Assembly: GCA_017938885.1 (NCBI GenBank)
Contig: JAGBAS010000071.1
Coordinates: 1-52,936 of the forward strand
Source: Clostridia bacterium
GTDB taxonomy: Bacteria > Bacillota > Clostridia > Oscillospirales > CAG-272
Length of the DNA: 52,936 bases
Direction of reading: 5' to 3'
Shown here: one piece after another, positions 1-7,656 of the stretch
Numbering within the stretch: the first letter of the stretch is position 1
Layout of the letters: each line of letters begins with the position of its first letter
Notes under the pieces: generated by a model
Database searches by the model: none
What the model saw: the letters and a program-made list of their open reading frames with translations, nothing else
Told to the model about the DNA's origin: nothing
Translations under genes and position numbers: made by a program

Positions 1-59
1 ATATTGGTTTTTCCGCTGCCGTAATGTCCGGCAAATAAGGTTAATCTTTTATGTAACAC
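1..59 (-). CDS. P-loop ATP-binding protein, N-terminal fragment (runs off the left edge)
   Basis: Only about 19 codons are visible. The minus strand reads R-L-T-L-F-A-G-H-Y-G-S-G-K-T-N, a Walker A loop (GHYGSGKT) directly after a short beta-strand, as at the N-terminus of MinD/CobQ-like or related P-loop NTPases. I place the start at a GTG (57-59); no strong ribosome site is visible, so the start is uncertain. The gene lies about 30 bases downstream of the stop of the acyl-CoA synthetase on the same strand, so the two are probably cotranscribed under the T-box leader. The substrate and pathway cannot be told from this fragment. Confidence 0.55.
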   Translation of the reverse strand, partial: MLHKRLTLFAGHYGSGKTN

Positions 60-88
60 ACGCAATTCTCGATTCCAAATTGTCAATT

Positions 89-2386
89 TTAGAGTTGTTT
101 ACGGATGATTTTGCCGCTTGTGGTCTTCGGCAGGCTTTCCCGGAATTCCACGATTCGGGGATACTTATACGGCGCGGTGCGGGACTTGACATAGTCCTGG
201 ATCTGCTTTTTCAGCTCGTCGGTGCCCTTGAAGTCCTTCACCAACACAATGGAGGCCTTGACCACCTGTCCGCGGACCTCGTCCGGAGCGGCAGATACGC
301 CACACTCCAGCACATAGGGCAGCTCCATAATAACGTTCTCGATCTCAAAGGGCCCGATGCGGTAGCCGGAGGACTTGATGACATCGTCTACCCGGCCCAC
401 ATACCAGAAGAAGCCGTCCTCGTCGCACCAGGCGGTATCGCCGGTGTGGTAGTAGCCGTCGTGGAGCACCTCGTCGGTCTTCTCCTGATTGCGGTAGTAG
501 CCCAGGAACAGGCCGCAGGGAGCCTTGTCGCCCACCTTGATGACGATCTCACCCGTCTCACCGTCGGGAACGGGGTTGCCGTCGGGATCCACCAGCATCA
601 TGTCGTACAGAGGCGAGGGCTTACCCATAGAGCCCACCTTGTGGGGATTGCCCATGAGGTTGGCGATGGACAGGGTGGTCTCGGTCTGGCCGAAGCCCTC
701 CTTGATCTGGAGTCCGGTTGCCTTTTCGAACTGTCGGTAGACCTCGGGATTGAGAGCCTCGCCGGCGGTGGTCATATGGCGGACAGACGAGAAATCGTAC
801 TTGGAGATGTCCTCCTTAATCATCATGCGGAGCATGGTGGGCGGCGCGCAGAAGGTGGTGATCTGATACTTGGCGAACATGGGCAGGATCACGGATGCGT
901 CAAAGCGGTCGAAGTCGTAGGTGAATACTGCGCCCTCGGCCAGCCATTGGCCGTAGAGCTTGCCCCACAGAGCCTTACCCCAGCCCGTATCCGAGATGGT
1001 GAAGTGGAGGCCGTCCTCGGAAACGCCGTGCCAGTACTTGGCGGTGATGTAGTGACCCAGGGCATACTTATAGCTGTGGGCGGCGATCTTGGGATAGCCC
1101 GTAGTACCCGACGTAAAGAACATAATCATGGGATCGTCGCCGCAGGGGGTATCCTCGGTACGGTAGAAGTGAGCCGAGTAAAGAGGGAATTCCTCATCGA
1201 AATTGCGCCAACCCTCACGCTCACCGCCCACCAGGATCTTGGTCTTGAGGGAAGGTGCCTCTGCGGCGGCCAGGTCTACCTGGTTCGCCACGTCACCGTC
1301 GGCGGTACAGACAATAGCAGAGACCTCGGCGGCGTTGAAGCGGTACTCCAGATCGTGCTTGACCAGCTGGTTGGTGGCGGGGATGGCGATAGCGCCCAGC
1401 TTGTGCAGGCCCAGGATCGCAAACCAGAACTGGTAGTGTCGCTTGAGCACCAGCATAACACGGTCGCCCCGCTTGATGCCCAGGGACTTGAAGTAGTTGG
1501 CCGCTTGCGCCGAGGCGCGCTTCATGTCGTTGAAGGTAAAGCGGCGCTCGGTCATATCGCGGGAAATGTGGAGCATGGCCAGCTTGTTCGGGTCGCGCTT
1601 AGCCAGGGCGTCCACTACGTCAAAGGCGAAGTTGAACTGATCCTCGTTCTTGAAGGTGATCTTTTGCAACGCACCCTTCTCATCCACCACGGTATCAATG
1701 AAGGGGGTGGTGACGGTAACGGCGGCGCGGGTCTCTCCCTCGGCGTGCACCTGGCGCAGAGTCTCCTGCACCAGCTCGGGGGACAGGGCGCTCTCACCGG
1801 GGAGGACAACGGCCATGAACAGGCAGTCCTGACCGTCCACGGCGATCATACCGTGGGGGGTGGAGGAATTGTAATAGATGCAGTCGCCCGCCTCCAGATA
1901 CTCGATATTGGAGCCGACCTGTACCTTGAGCTTACCTTCCAGCACGAAGTCAAACTCCTGGCCGTCGTGCTTGGTGAGGTGGATGGGCTTGTTTTGCAGG
2001 GCAGGATCGTACTCGTAGCGCACGCGGTAGGGCTCGGCGATCTTCTGACGGAAGAGGGGTGCCACCGACATGATGCTGATGCCCGCCTCCTTGGCGGTCT
2101 CCTGGCCTTCTCCCTTACGGGTCACGGTATAGGAGGACAGGTGAGCCGAGCGACCCTCCAGAAGATCGGTAATACCAATACCAAAGGCCTGAGCGCACTT
2201 GTGAATGAAGGAGAAGGGAAAATCCAGCTCTCCCGCCTCGTAGCGCAGGTAGTCGTCTGTGCTGACCTCGGTCTTCTCAGCCATCTCGGCCACGGTATAG
2301 CCGCAAATATCCCGCATCTCGCGGATTCGGATGGCAACCTCCTGGAGCTTGACCAGATCCACTGCATTGGTTCTCTCGTTTGCCAT
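89..2386 (-). CDS. XRE-cupin-acyl-CoA synthetase fusion (AMP-forming ligase)
   Basis: A protein of 765 aa. Residues about 10-70 form an XRE-type helix-turn-helix, about 110-190 a cupin barrel (HDGQEFDFVLEG, then a TPHGM motif), and about 205-765 an ANL-superfamily adenylate-forming ligase. Ligase motifs are the phosphate loop TSGTTGYPK (near 425), GFGQTE (near 562), YHTGD, GRVDDVIKSSGYRI and the catalytic-lysine motif KTTSGKI near the C-terminus. The family makes acyl-CoA from a carboxylic acid, ATP and CoA; the substrate is unknown, and the cupin may sense it. I start at MANERT because AGGAGG lies 9 bases upstream; longer in-frame starts would fall inside the T-box leader. Regulation by that leader is read directly from the sequence. 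The regulator-plus-enzyme fusion suggests product or substrate sensing (inference). Confidence 0.9.
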   Translation of the reverse strand: MANERTNAVDLVKLQEVAIRIREMRDICGYTVAEMAEKTEVSTDDYLRYEAGELDFPFSFIHKCAQAFGIGITDLLEGRSAHLSSYTVTRKGEGQETAKEAGISIMSVAPLFRQKIAEPYRVRYEYDPALQNKPIHLTKHDGQEFDFVLEGKLKVQVGSNIEYLEAGDCIYYNSSTPHGMIAVDGQDCLFMAVVLPGESALSPELVQETLRQVHAEGETRAAVTVTTPFIDTVVDEKGALQKITFKNEDQFNFAFDVVDALAKRDPNKLAMLHISRDMTERRFTFNDMKRASAQAANYFKSLGIKRGDRVMLVLKRHYQFWFAILGLHKLGAIAIPATNQLVKHDLEYRFNAAEVSAIVCTADGDVANQVDLAAAEAPSLKTKILVGGEREGWRNFDEEFPLYSAHFYRTEDTPCGDDPMIMFFTSGTTGYPKIAAHSYKYALGHYITAKYWHGVSEDGLHFTISDTGWGKALWGKLYGQWLAEGAVFTYDFDRFDASVILPMFAKYQITTFCAPPTMLRMMIKEDISKYDFSSVRHMTTAGEALNPEVYRQFEKATGLQIKEGFGQTETTLSIANLMGNPHKVGSMGKPSPLYDMMLVDPDGNPVPDGETGEIVIKVGDKAPCGLFLGYYRNQEKTDEVLHDGYYHTGDTAWCDEDGFFWYVGRVDDVIKSSGYRIGPFEIENVIMELPYVLECGVSAAPDEVRGQVVKASIVLVKDFKGTDELKKQIQDYVKSRTAPYKYPRIVEFRESLPKTTSGKIIRKQL

Positions 2387-2702
2387 GTGTTTGTTCCTCC
2401 TATCGGGAAAAGTATGAATAAAAAAACACACCTGTCTCAAACGTTTTGAGACGGGTGCATAACACTCGCGGTACCACTCAAATTGCGCCAAACGACGCCA
2501 CTCTTCGGAATCATACAATTCCTATGCTCTCACGCGGCATTCGCGGGAGTCTCTACTTTCGTCCATGGGTCGGGTTCAAGTCCTCCGGCTCGGAAGGGAT
2601 GGGTCTCTCAGGGGAATACCGTCTGCTCGCACCAACCGCCGACTCTCTGCACGCATTCGACCTTGACCGTCTTCGTCATAGCCTTTGTTTTCTTATTCGA
2701 TT
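2387..2702 (-). promoter_or_regulatory. T-box riboswitch leader
   Basis: On the minus strand the leader carries the hallmarks of a T-box: an AGAGAG bulge followed by GGTTGGTGCGAGC (Stem I distal region, 2625-2655), then the conserved T-box core GAGTGGTACCGCGAG (2465-2479), then a terminator hairpin with a T-run (2418-2457). T-boxes bind uncharged tRNA and switch terminator to antiterminator. The specifier codon cannot be assigned with certainty; by alignment with other leaders an ATC (Ile) triplet at 2598-2600 is one candidate, but the base after it is not the usual purine. The leader feeds the acyl-CoA synthetase gene. Confidence 0.9.
2429..2457 (-). terminator. T-box intrinsic terminator
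   Basis: A 13-bp stem (CACCCGTCTCAAA on the RNA strand) with a very short loop is followed by a run of T on the minus strand at 2418-2426. It begins just after the T-box core, so it is the alternative terminator of the leader. Confidence 0.85.
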
Positions 2703-2708
2703 GGGCGT

Positions 2709-2737
2709 ATTATAGCACAATTTACAGGCGTTGTCAA
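2709..2737 (-). promoter_or_regulatory. Promoter of the T-box/acyl-CoA synthetase transcript
   Basis: A perfect sigma-A-type promoter: TTGACA (2732-2737) and TATAAT (2709-2714) with a 17-base spacer. The start of transcription would fall near 2702, giving a leader of about 315 bases. Confidence 0.85.
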
Positions 2738-2811
2738 GGGGTTTTCGCAATTTTCTTGCGGCAATTTGCCGTTTTTTTGTCTATCGCCCGACCTTCCCTT
2801 CCCGCATGAAA

Positions 2812-2837
2812 GCGCACCCCGCCAAAGCAGGGTGCGC
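2812..2837 (-). terminator. Hairpin after the phosphodiester glycosidase gene
   Basis: GCGCACCC pairs with GGGTGCGC around a short loop, 20 bases past the stop at 2857. The following T-run is short, so termination may be weak. Confidence 0.45.
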
Positions 2838-2856
2838 AGATACAGTATGAAAGACC

Positions 2857-5043
2857 TCAAGCCTTCCGCTTTCCGCAAGCCACAGCGGCGGCGATAGCGG
2901 TCAGCAGGACACCGCCGGATACGGTCACGACCCCGCCGCAACCGCCCTTGACAGCCTCGGTCTCGGGGGCGGCGGTAGTCATCTCGGTGGGTGCCTCGGT
3001 GGGTGCTTCGGTAGGCTCTTCGGTGGGTTCTTCGGTAGGCTCCTCGGTGGGTTGCTCCGTCGGCTCCTCCGTAGGTGCCTCGGTCTCCTCCGCAAAACGG
3101 GTGACCTTCTCAATGGTCAGGTAATGGAGCAGCTTTTCGGCGTTGCCTGCGGCGGCAACCGCCAGGTAAACCGTGAAGCTGTCCCCCTCTTCCTCCGAAA
3201 GGTTGACGGTCAGACCCTCAAAACGGCCGTTCTCGGCGGCGGGGAGCTTCATGTTGCCCTCGCTCGTAGCCTTGTCCAGGATCTCCTGCTCGGCATCGGT
3301 GAAAGTGCCGTCGGTACACTCATACCAATGGAGCTTGTCAATGGACCAGTAATGCTTGCCCTGGCCGCCGTTGACCTGGGCCCAACCCGACAGGGTGAGC
3401 TTACCGTCCTCGCCGAGCATCAGCTCGGGCAGAGTCGCGGGCTGGATGGCAGCAGCCTTCTGCTCGGCCGTCCAGGTAGAGGTGTAGGCGGGATCACGCT
3501 TACCGATCAGGTCGTCATAATCGGTGCCGTTGATGCGCTCCACCTGCGCCAGATAGCCGTAGGCGTAGGAGGGCTCCACCTTGAGGTCAGCTCCGTCGGT
3601 GTCGGGAGGCTCGGGAGCCGAGAGACCGATGCCGGGGAGGGTATAGGTGGCGGCGGTCTCGATGTTCTTGGGCTCCTCGTCCACGCCCTTGTAGACCACA
3701 CCCATACCGTGGATGACGGCACGGATGCTGTTACCTCCGTCCACGGCGGAGGAACGGCGGACGTAGTTACTGCCCGACAGGGTCACCATGGTGGTGGAGC
3801 CGCCGCCGTCCATGAGGATGGCGGTGTGCAGACCCAGCTCCTTGCAGAGGGCGGGGAGGTTGGTCATCTTACAGGCGTTGCGGGTGCCGTCCACAGTGGC
3901 GGTGGTAGAGAGCATGATGACCTTCCCTTCCTTGGTCAGACCCAGGATGGTGCAAGGGTAGTGGGTGTTGTTGCCGGGCTGACCCGTGGCGTTTCCCTTC
4001 TGCATGAGGGTGAAGAAGCCCGCCATGGCCTCGGTGACGCCCGCCCAATCCGCCTTCTGGGAGGAGGTCATCATATCGGCAATCACGTTGGGCGTCATGG
4101 TAACGGTATCGCCCACCTTGAACTTGTCGGTGACGCGGTTGACGGCACTGCCTCGGGCCGAGATGACCACGGTCTTTTCGGTGATGGCGGGACGCTCGGC
4201 CTTATCACCGCTCTTGAAGATCGCCACGACCTTACCCGTGGTCTCCTTACCGATGCGGAAAGCGGAGTCAGAGCACTCCAGGTAGACCTCGTAGGCATCC
4301 TCAAAGGCGAAGGACTCGGTGCCGCAGCGCTGATTGTAGAGGATGACCGAATTGGGGGCGGGGAGGCGGTTGACACCGTTAGCCGTCACCGAGATGTTGG
4401 TGGTGGTGTTCTCCATAGCGATATTGATGGTGGGCTGACCGATCATGGCGGTGCCGTCGGCCTTGATGGCAAAGACGGGGCCGCGGGAGGCACCGGTGCC
4501 CCGCTCCACGTTGTCGTCGCGGGCCAGATTATTCTCGTCGTCGAGCTGGTGGGAGGCCCACAGCTCCCCCGCGATGATCATGGTGCCGCGGGAGACGCTG
4601 ACGTGCTTAACCGCGGGGCCCGTGGCCTTCTTGCCGTCGCCGTCGTAGTCGGTGTGGTGGACGATCCAGGGATCGCCGTTGATGGCGGCGATGACGGTAC
4701 CGTCGCTGTGGGCCTTGTTGTAGGCCACGGCGTTGTTGCCCATGGTATCCTTGGTCCAGGTGTACGCGCCGCCATTGAGGACAGCCATGGTAAGCTTGTC
4801 CGACAGCTCCAGCTCCACCACGCTGACCAGACCGTCGGCGGCGGTGCTGTACTTGGAGCCCTTCTCCAAGAGGTATTGAGTCAGGGTGGCTCCCGTCTCC
4901 TTCTCGTTAATCTTGATGGGGGCGGAGTCGGTCTTGACTGTGCCCGTCAGGGTCGCGGGGGCGGCGGACACACCGAAGGAGCAGATCCCCGCCAGCATGG
5001 ACAGGCAGAGGAGGAGGGTTGTGATCCTTATAGAGAGTTTCAC
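2857..5043 (-). CDS. Secreted phosphodiester glycosidase (NAGPA-like) domain protein
   Basis: A protein of 728 aa with an N-terminal signal peptide (about 1-27). The NAGPA/DUF2233 domain lies in the first 450 residues: INGDPW, TILGLTKEGKV and the family signature AILMDGGGSTTMV are visible. Family members cleave sugar phosphodiesters on proteins or cell-wall polymers; the substrate here is unknown. Near the C-terminus is a low-complexity EEPTE/EAPTE linker, then a segment with GGCGG, one hydrophobic stretch and a basic tail (GKRKA), which looks like a cell-surface sorting or anchoring tail. The start is GTG (5041-5043), supported by AAAGGA 7 bases upstream. It follows the Opp transporter genes on the same strand and may be cotranscribed, although a hairpin (5072-5102) intervenes. 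Confidence 0.8.
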   Translation of the reverse strand: MKLSIRITTLLLCLSMLAGICSFGVSAAPATLTGTVKTDSAPIKINEKETGATLTQYLLEKGSKYSTAADGLVSVVELELSDKLTMAVLNGGAYTWTKDTMGNNAVAYNKAHSDGTVIAAINGDPWIVHHTDYDGDGKKATGPAVKHVSVSRGTMIIAGELWASHQLDDENNLARDDNVERGTGASRGPVFAIKADGTAMIGQPTINIAMENTTTNISVTANGVNRLPAPNSVILYNQRCGTESFAFEDAYEVYLECSDSAFRIGKETTGKVVAIFKSGDKAERPAITEKTVVISARGSAVNRVTDKFKVGDTVTMTPNVIADMMTSSQKADWAGVTEAMAGFFTLMQKGNATGQPGNNTHYPCTILGLTKEGKVIMLSTTATVDGTRNACKMTNLPALCKELGLHTAILMDGGGSTTMVTLSGSNYVRRSSAVDGGNSIRAVIHGMGVVYKGVDEEPKNIETAATYTLPGIGLSAPEPPDTDGADLKVEPSYAYGYLAQVERINGTDYDDLIGKRDPAYTSTWTAEQKAAAIQPATLPELMLGEDGKLTLSGWAQVNGGQGKHYWSIDKLHWYECTDGTFTDAEQEILDKATSEGNMKLPAAENGRFEGLTVNLSEEEGDSFTVYLAVAAAGNAEKLLHYLTIEKVTRFAEETEAPTEEPTEQPTEEPTEEPTEEPTEAPTEAPTEMTTAAPETEAVKGGCGGVVTVSGGVLLTAIAAAVACGKRKA
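2965..3085 (-). repeat. Tandem repeat coding for the Pro-Thr-Glu linker
   Basis: Imperfect tandem units of about 12 bases (variants of GAGGAACCTACC on the coding strand) encode a run of EEPTE/EAPTE. This is a wall-spanning type of linker between the enzyme and its C-terminal anchor and is likely to vary in copy number between strains (inference). Confidence 0.75.
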
Positions 5044-5071
5044 GATCGTATCCTTTCTTGGGTGAGAGTAA

Positions 5072-5102
5072 GACCGCGCAAGTCGAAAAAGGGCTTGCGC
5101 GG
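5072..5102 (-). other. Stem-loop between small membrane gene and NAGPA-like gene
   Basis: ACCGCGCAAG pairs with CTTGCGCGGT across a loop of about 11 bases. There is no proper T-run on the minus strand, so it may be a partial terminator or an RNA-stability element rather than a full stop between the genes. Confidence 0.5.
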
Positions 5103-5128
5103 TAATGATCTTTGGGATGAGTAAATGT

Positions 5129-5416
5129 TTACGCGAAGAATCCGAGAATGACCCAAATGAGGAAGAAGACCACCGACATACCTCCCAAAAAGATCAGCAT
5201 AGGCCCGATCATGGAGCGGACGGCGGAGACGTAGGTCTGCCAGATGCTTCCCGCTCTTGTGGTGGGTTGTCGCTTCTGCTTCTTGTAGGAGGGCTGTACG
5301 GGACGGCGGAGGGGGGTATTCCCCCGCGTCCCCGACATATCGGCCACGGTGGATCCGTCGTCGATATAGGTGATCTTTTCCTTCTTCTTTTTGGGCTGCT
5401 TGCCGTCCTTTCCCAT
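5129..5416 (-). CDS. Small membrane protein of the Opp operon
   Basis: A protein of 95 aa. The first 60 residues are very basic (GKDGKQPKKKKEK, then KKQKRQPTT) and should lie in the cytoplasm. The last 30 residues are a strongly hydrophobic segment (about 66-94), long enough for one membrane helix or a tight hairpin. It starts 6 bases after the oppF stop; the ribosome site (AAGGT) is weak and distant, suggesting translational coupling to oppF. No known family is recognised. Its position as the last gene of the transporter suggests an accessory role in the peptide transporter or its regulation (inference). Confidence 0.7.
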   Translation of the reverse strand: MGKDGKQPKKKKEKITYIDDGSTVADMSGTRGNTPLRRPVQPSYKKQKRQPTTRAGSIWQTYVSAVRSMIGPMLIFLGGMSVVFFLIWVILGFFA

Positions 5417-5422
5417 GGCAGA

Positions 5423-6436
5423 TCAGACCTTGTGGCAGGCCACGAAGTGCCCGGGCTCCACCTCGCGGTAGACGGGCGCCTCGGCGCCGCACTGTTCACA
5501 TGCCTCGGGACAGCGGGTATGGAAACGGCACCCCGCGGGAGGATTGGCGGGAGAGGGGATGTCCCCCTTCAGCACGATGCGCTCCATCTTCTTGTCGGGA
5601 TCGGGGTTGGGGATGGCCGAGAACAGGGCGCGGGTGTAGGGGTGCAAGGGATTGCCAAAGATATCCTTCTTCGCACCGAACTCCACCATGTTGCCCAGGT
5701 ACATGACGCCGATCTTGTCCGAAATGAACTTGACCACCGACAGGTCGTGGGAGATGAAGAGGTAGGTGAGCCCTCTCTCCTTCTGGAGCTTCTTCAGCAG
5801 GTTGATGATCTGGGCCTGGATGGACACATCCAGCGCCGAAACAGGCTCGTCGCAGACCACCAGCTTGGGGTTGACCGCCAGGGCGCGGGCGATGCAGATA
5901 CGCTGACGCTGTCCGCCCGAGAACTCGTGGGGGTAGCGCTCGTAGTAGTAGTCGCGGAGACCGCACTGCTCCATGAGGTCGATGACGTACTCCTTGACCT
6001 GGGAGGGAGGCACGATCTTGTGGACCTTCACAGGCTCCGAGAGGATATCTCCCACGGTGGCGCGGGGAGGCAGGGAGGAGTAGGGGTCCTGGAAGATGAT
6101 CTGCATTTCGGTGCGCAGAGAGCGCATCTGGGTCTTGGAGTAGCTCGTAATATCCTTACCGTCGTAGATGATCTGTCCGCCGTTTGAGGAGTGGAGCTTA
6201 AGGATGGTTCGGCCCAGGGTGGTCTTGCCGCAGCCCGACTCGCCCACGATGCCCAGGGTCTCGCCGGGATACAGGTCGAAGGAGACGTTGTCCACGGCGA
6301 TCAACTCCTGCTGGACCTTACCCGTCAGGGACTTCTTGATGGGGAAGGCCTTGCGGAGATCCTTCACCGAAAGGAGGGGCTTACGCCCATCGGCGGTCTC
6401 TACGGCCTCTGCCGTCATATTCTTGGTATCAGCCAT
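5423..6436 (-). CDS. oppF: Oligopeptide ABC transporter ATP-binding protein OppF
   Basis: A protein of 337 aa. Walker A GESGCGKTT, the ABC signature FSGGQRQR, and Walker B LVVCDEP followed by VSALDVS are present, then a C-terminal oligopeptide-transporter region with the cysteine motif CRFHTRCPEACEQCG. With OppD it forms the ATPase pair that drives peptide uptake through OppBC. GGAGAGGAGG lies just upstream of the ATG. The start overlaps the end of oppD by 8 bases, typical of coupled translation. Whether the cargo is oligopeptides or dipeptides cannot be settled by reading. Confidence 0.93.
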   Translation of the reverse strand: MADTKNMTAEAVETADGRKPLLSVKDLRKAFPIKKSLTGKVQQELIAVDNVSFDLYPGETLGIVGESGCGKTTLGRTILKLHSSNGGQIIYDGKDITSYSKTQMRSLRTEMQIIFQDPYSSLPPRATVGDILSEPVKVHKIVPPSQVKEYVIDLMEQCGLRDYYYERYPHEFSGGQRQRICIARALAVNPKLVVCDEPVSALDVSIQAQIINLLKKLQKERGLTYLFISHDLSVVKFISDKIGVMYLGNMVEFGAKKDIFGNPLHPYTRALFSAIPNPDPDKKMERIVLKGDIPSPANPPAGCRFHTRCPEACEQCGAEAPVYREVEPGHFVACHKV

Positions 6437-7652
6437 GGCTTTCCTCCTCTCCGTACAGGTGACAGGACACGAAATGGGTGGGGCTGACCTGCACCATGCA
6501 GGGGTAGTCCCCGCCGCACTTCTCGATGCAACGGTCGCAACGCTCCTTGAAGTAACAGTGGTTCGGCATATTCACGGGGTTGGGGACGTTGCCGGGGATG
6601 TTGAACAGGGTATCGCTGTCGGAATCCATAGTGGGCTTGGACTTTTGCAGGCCGATGGTGTAGGGGTGGCGGGGATCGTGGAAGATCTCGTCCACGGTGC
6701 CCATCTCGATGACGCGGCCCGCGTACATGACCACCACGAAGTCGGCCATCTCAGCGATGACGCCCAGGTCGTGGGTGATGAGCAGGATAGATCCGTCCAT
6801 CTTGTCCTTCAGGTCACGGAGCAGATCCAGGATCTGAGCCTGGATGGTCACGTCCAGAGCCGTGGTGGGCTCGTCAGCGATGATGAGGCGGGGGTTGCAG
6901 GCCAGGGCCATGGAGATCATGACGCGCTGGCGCATACCGCCCGACAGCTCGTGGGGGAAGGACTTGTAGACCCGCTCGGGAGCGGCGATGCCCACCAGAG
7001 AGAGCATCTCCATGGAGCGGGCTCGGGCCATCTCCTTGGTGGCCCCGGGGACGTGGATGAAGGTCACCTCGTCCAGCTGCTCACCGATGGTGAACACGGG
7101 GTTGAGGGAGGTCATGGGCTCCTGGAAGATCATGGCGATCTGACGGCCGCGGATGCGGTGGATCTCATGGATGGGCATGGAGGCGATGTCGAAGACCTTG
7201 TCCTCCATCTCAAAGAGGGGCGTGCCGTTGTGGTCCACCTCACCCGTGGGGATGAGGTTGCCGTGGCTGTCCCGCTTGAAGTCGTGGGAGTTGAAGCGGA
7301 TGGCGCCCGAGACGATCTGACCCTGGGGACCCTGCAAGAGCTGCATGACCGACATGGAGGTCACGCTCTTACCGCAGCCCGACTCGCCCACGACGCCAAC
7401 GGTAGCGTTCTTGGGGACGTTGAAGGACACGCCGTTTACGGCCTTGACCACGCCCTGATCCGTAAAGAAGTAGGTGTGCAGATCCTCGATCTCCAGAATG
7501 TTGGCGGGATCCTTCATTTCGGTGGTGAACTCGGATTCGTCGGCCCGTCTGTGCTTGCGCTTCTCCAGGGCGTTCATGATCTTGCGATTCTCCTTGGCGA
7601 TGGCGCGGACCTCTTTACCCGAGAGGTAATGGGAATTTTTCTTTTCTGCCAT
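6429..7652 (-). CDS. oppD: Oligopeptide ABC transporter ATP-binding protein OppD
   Basis: A protein of 407 aa, about 60 longer than many OppD proteins because of a basic N-terminal extension of about 60 residues before the first strand of the ABC domain. It has Walker A GESGCGKS, signature LSGGMRQR, Walker B LIIADEP followed by TTALDVT, and a C-terminal cysteine cluster ([18 protein letters not shown]) typical of the oligopeptide/dipeptide subfamily. The ribosome site AGGAGGTGAT is strong. It starts 4 bases after the oppC stop and overlaps oppF, so it sits within one transcription unit. Confidence 0.93.
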   Translation of the reverse strand: MAEKKNSHYLSGKEVRAIAKENRKIMNALEKRKHRRADESEFTTEMKDPANILEIEDLHTYFFTDQGVVKAVNGVSFNVPKNATVGVVGESGCGKSVTSMSVMQLLQGPQGQIVSGAIRFNSHDFKRDSHGNLIPTGEVDHNGTPLFEMEDKVFDIASMPIHEIHRIRGRQIAMIFQEPMTSLNPVFTIGEQLDEVTFIHVPGATKEMARARSMEMLSLVGIAAPERVYKSFPHELSGGMRQRVMISMALACNPRLIIADEPTTALDVTIQAQILDLLRDLKDKMDGSILLITHDLGVIAEMADFVVVMYAGRVIEMGTVDEIFHDPRHPYTIGLQKSKPTMDSDSDTLFNIPGNVPNPVNMPNHCYFKERCDRCIEKCGGDYPCMVQVSPTHFVSCHLYGEEESHG

Positions 7653-7656
7653 GGTA

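Noticed and set aside
80-2449. A long plus-strand open frame (789 aa) opposite the acyl-CoA synthetase
   Set aside because: It is antisense to a gene with clear motifs, has no ribosome site and no recognisable domain. Codon bias in this G+C-rich DNA leaves antisense frames open; the same holds for 3052-5124, 7651-9741, 9944-12532, 17309-21463 and 22396-24477.
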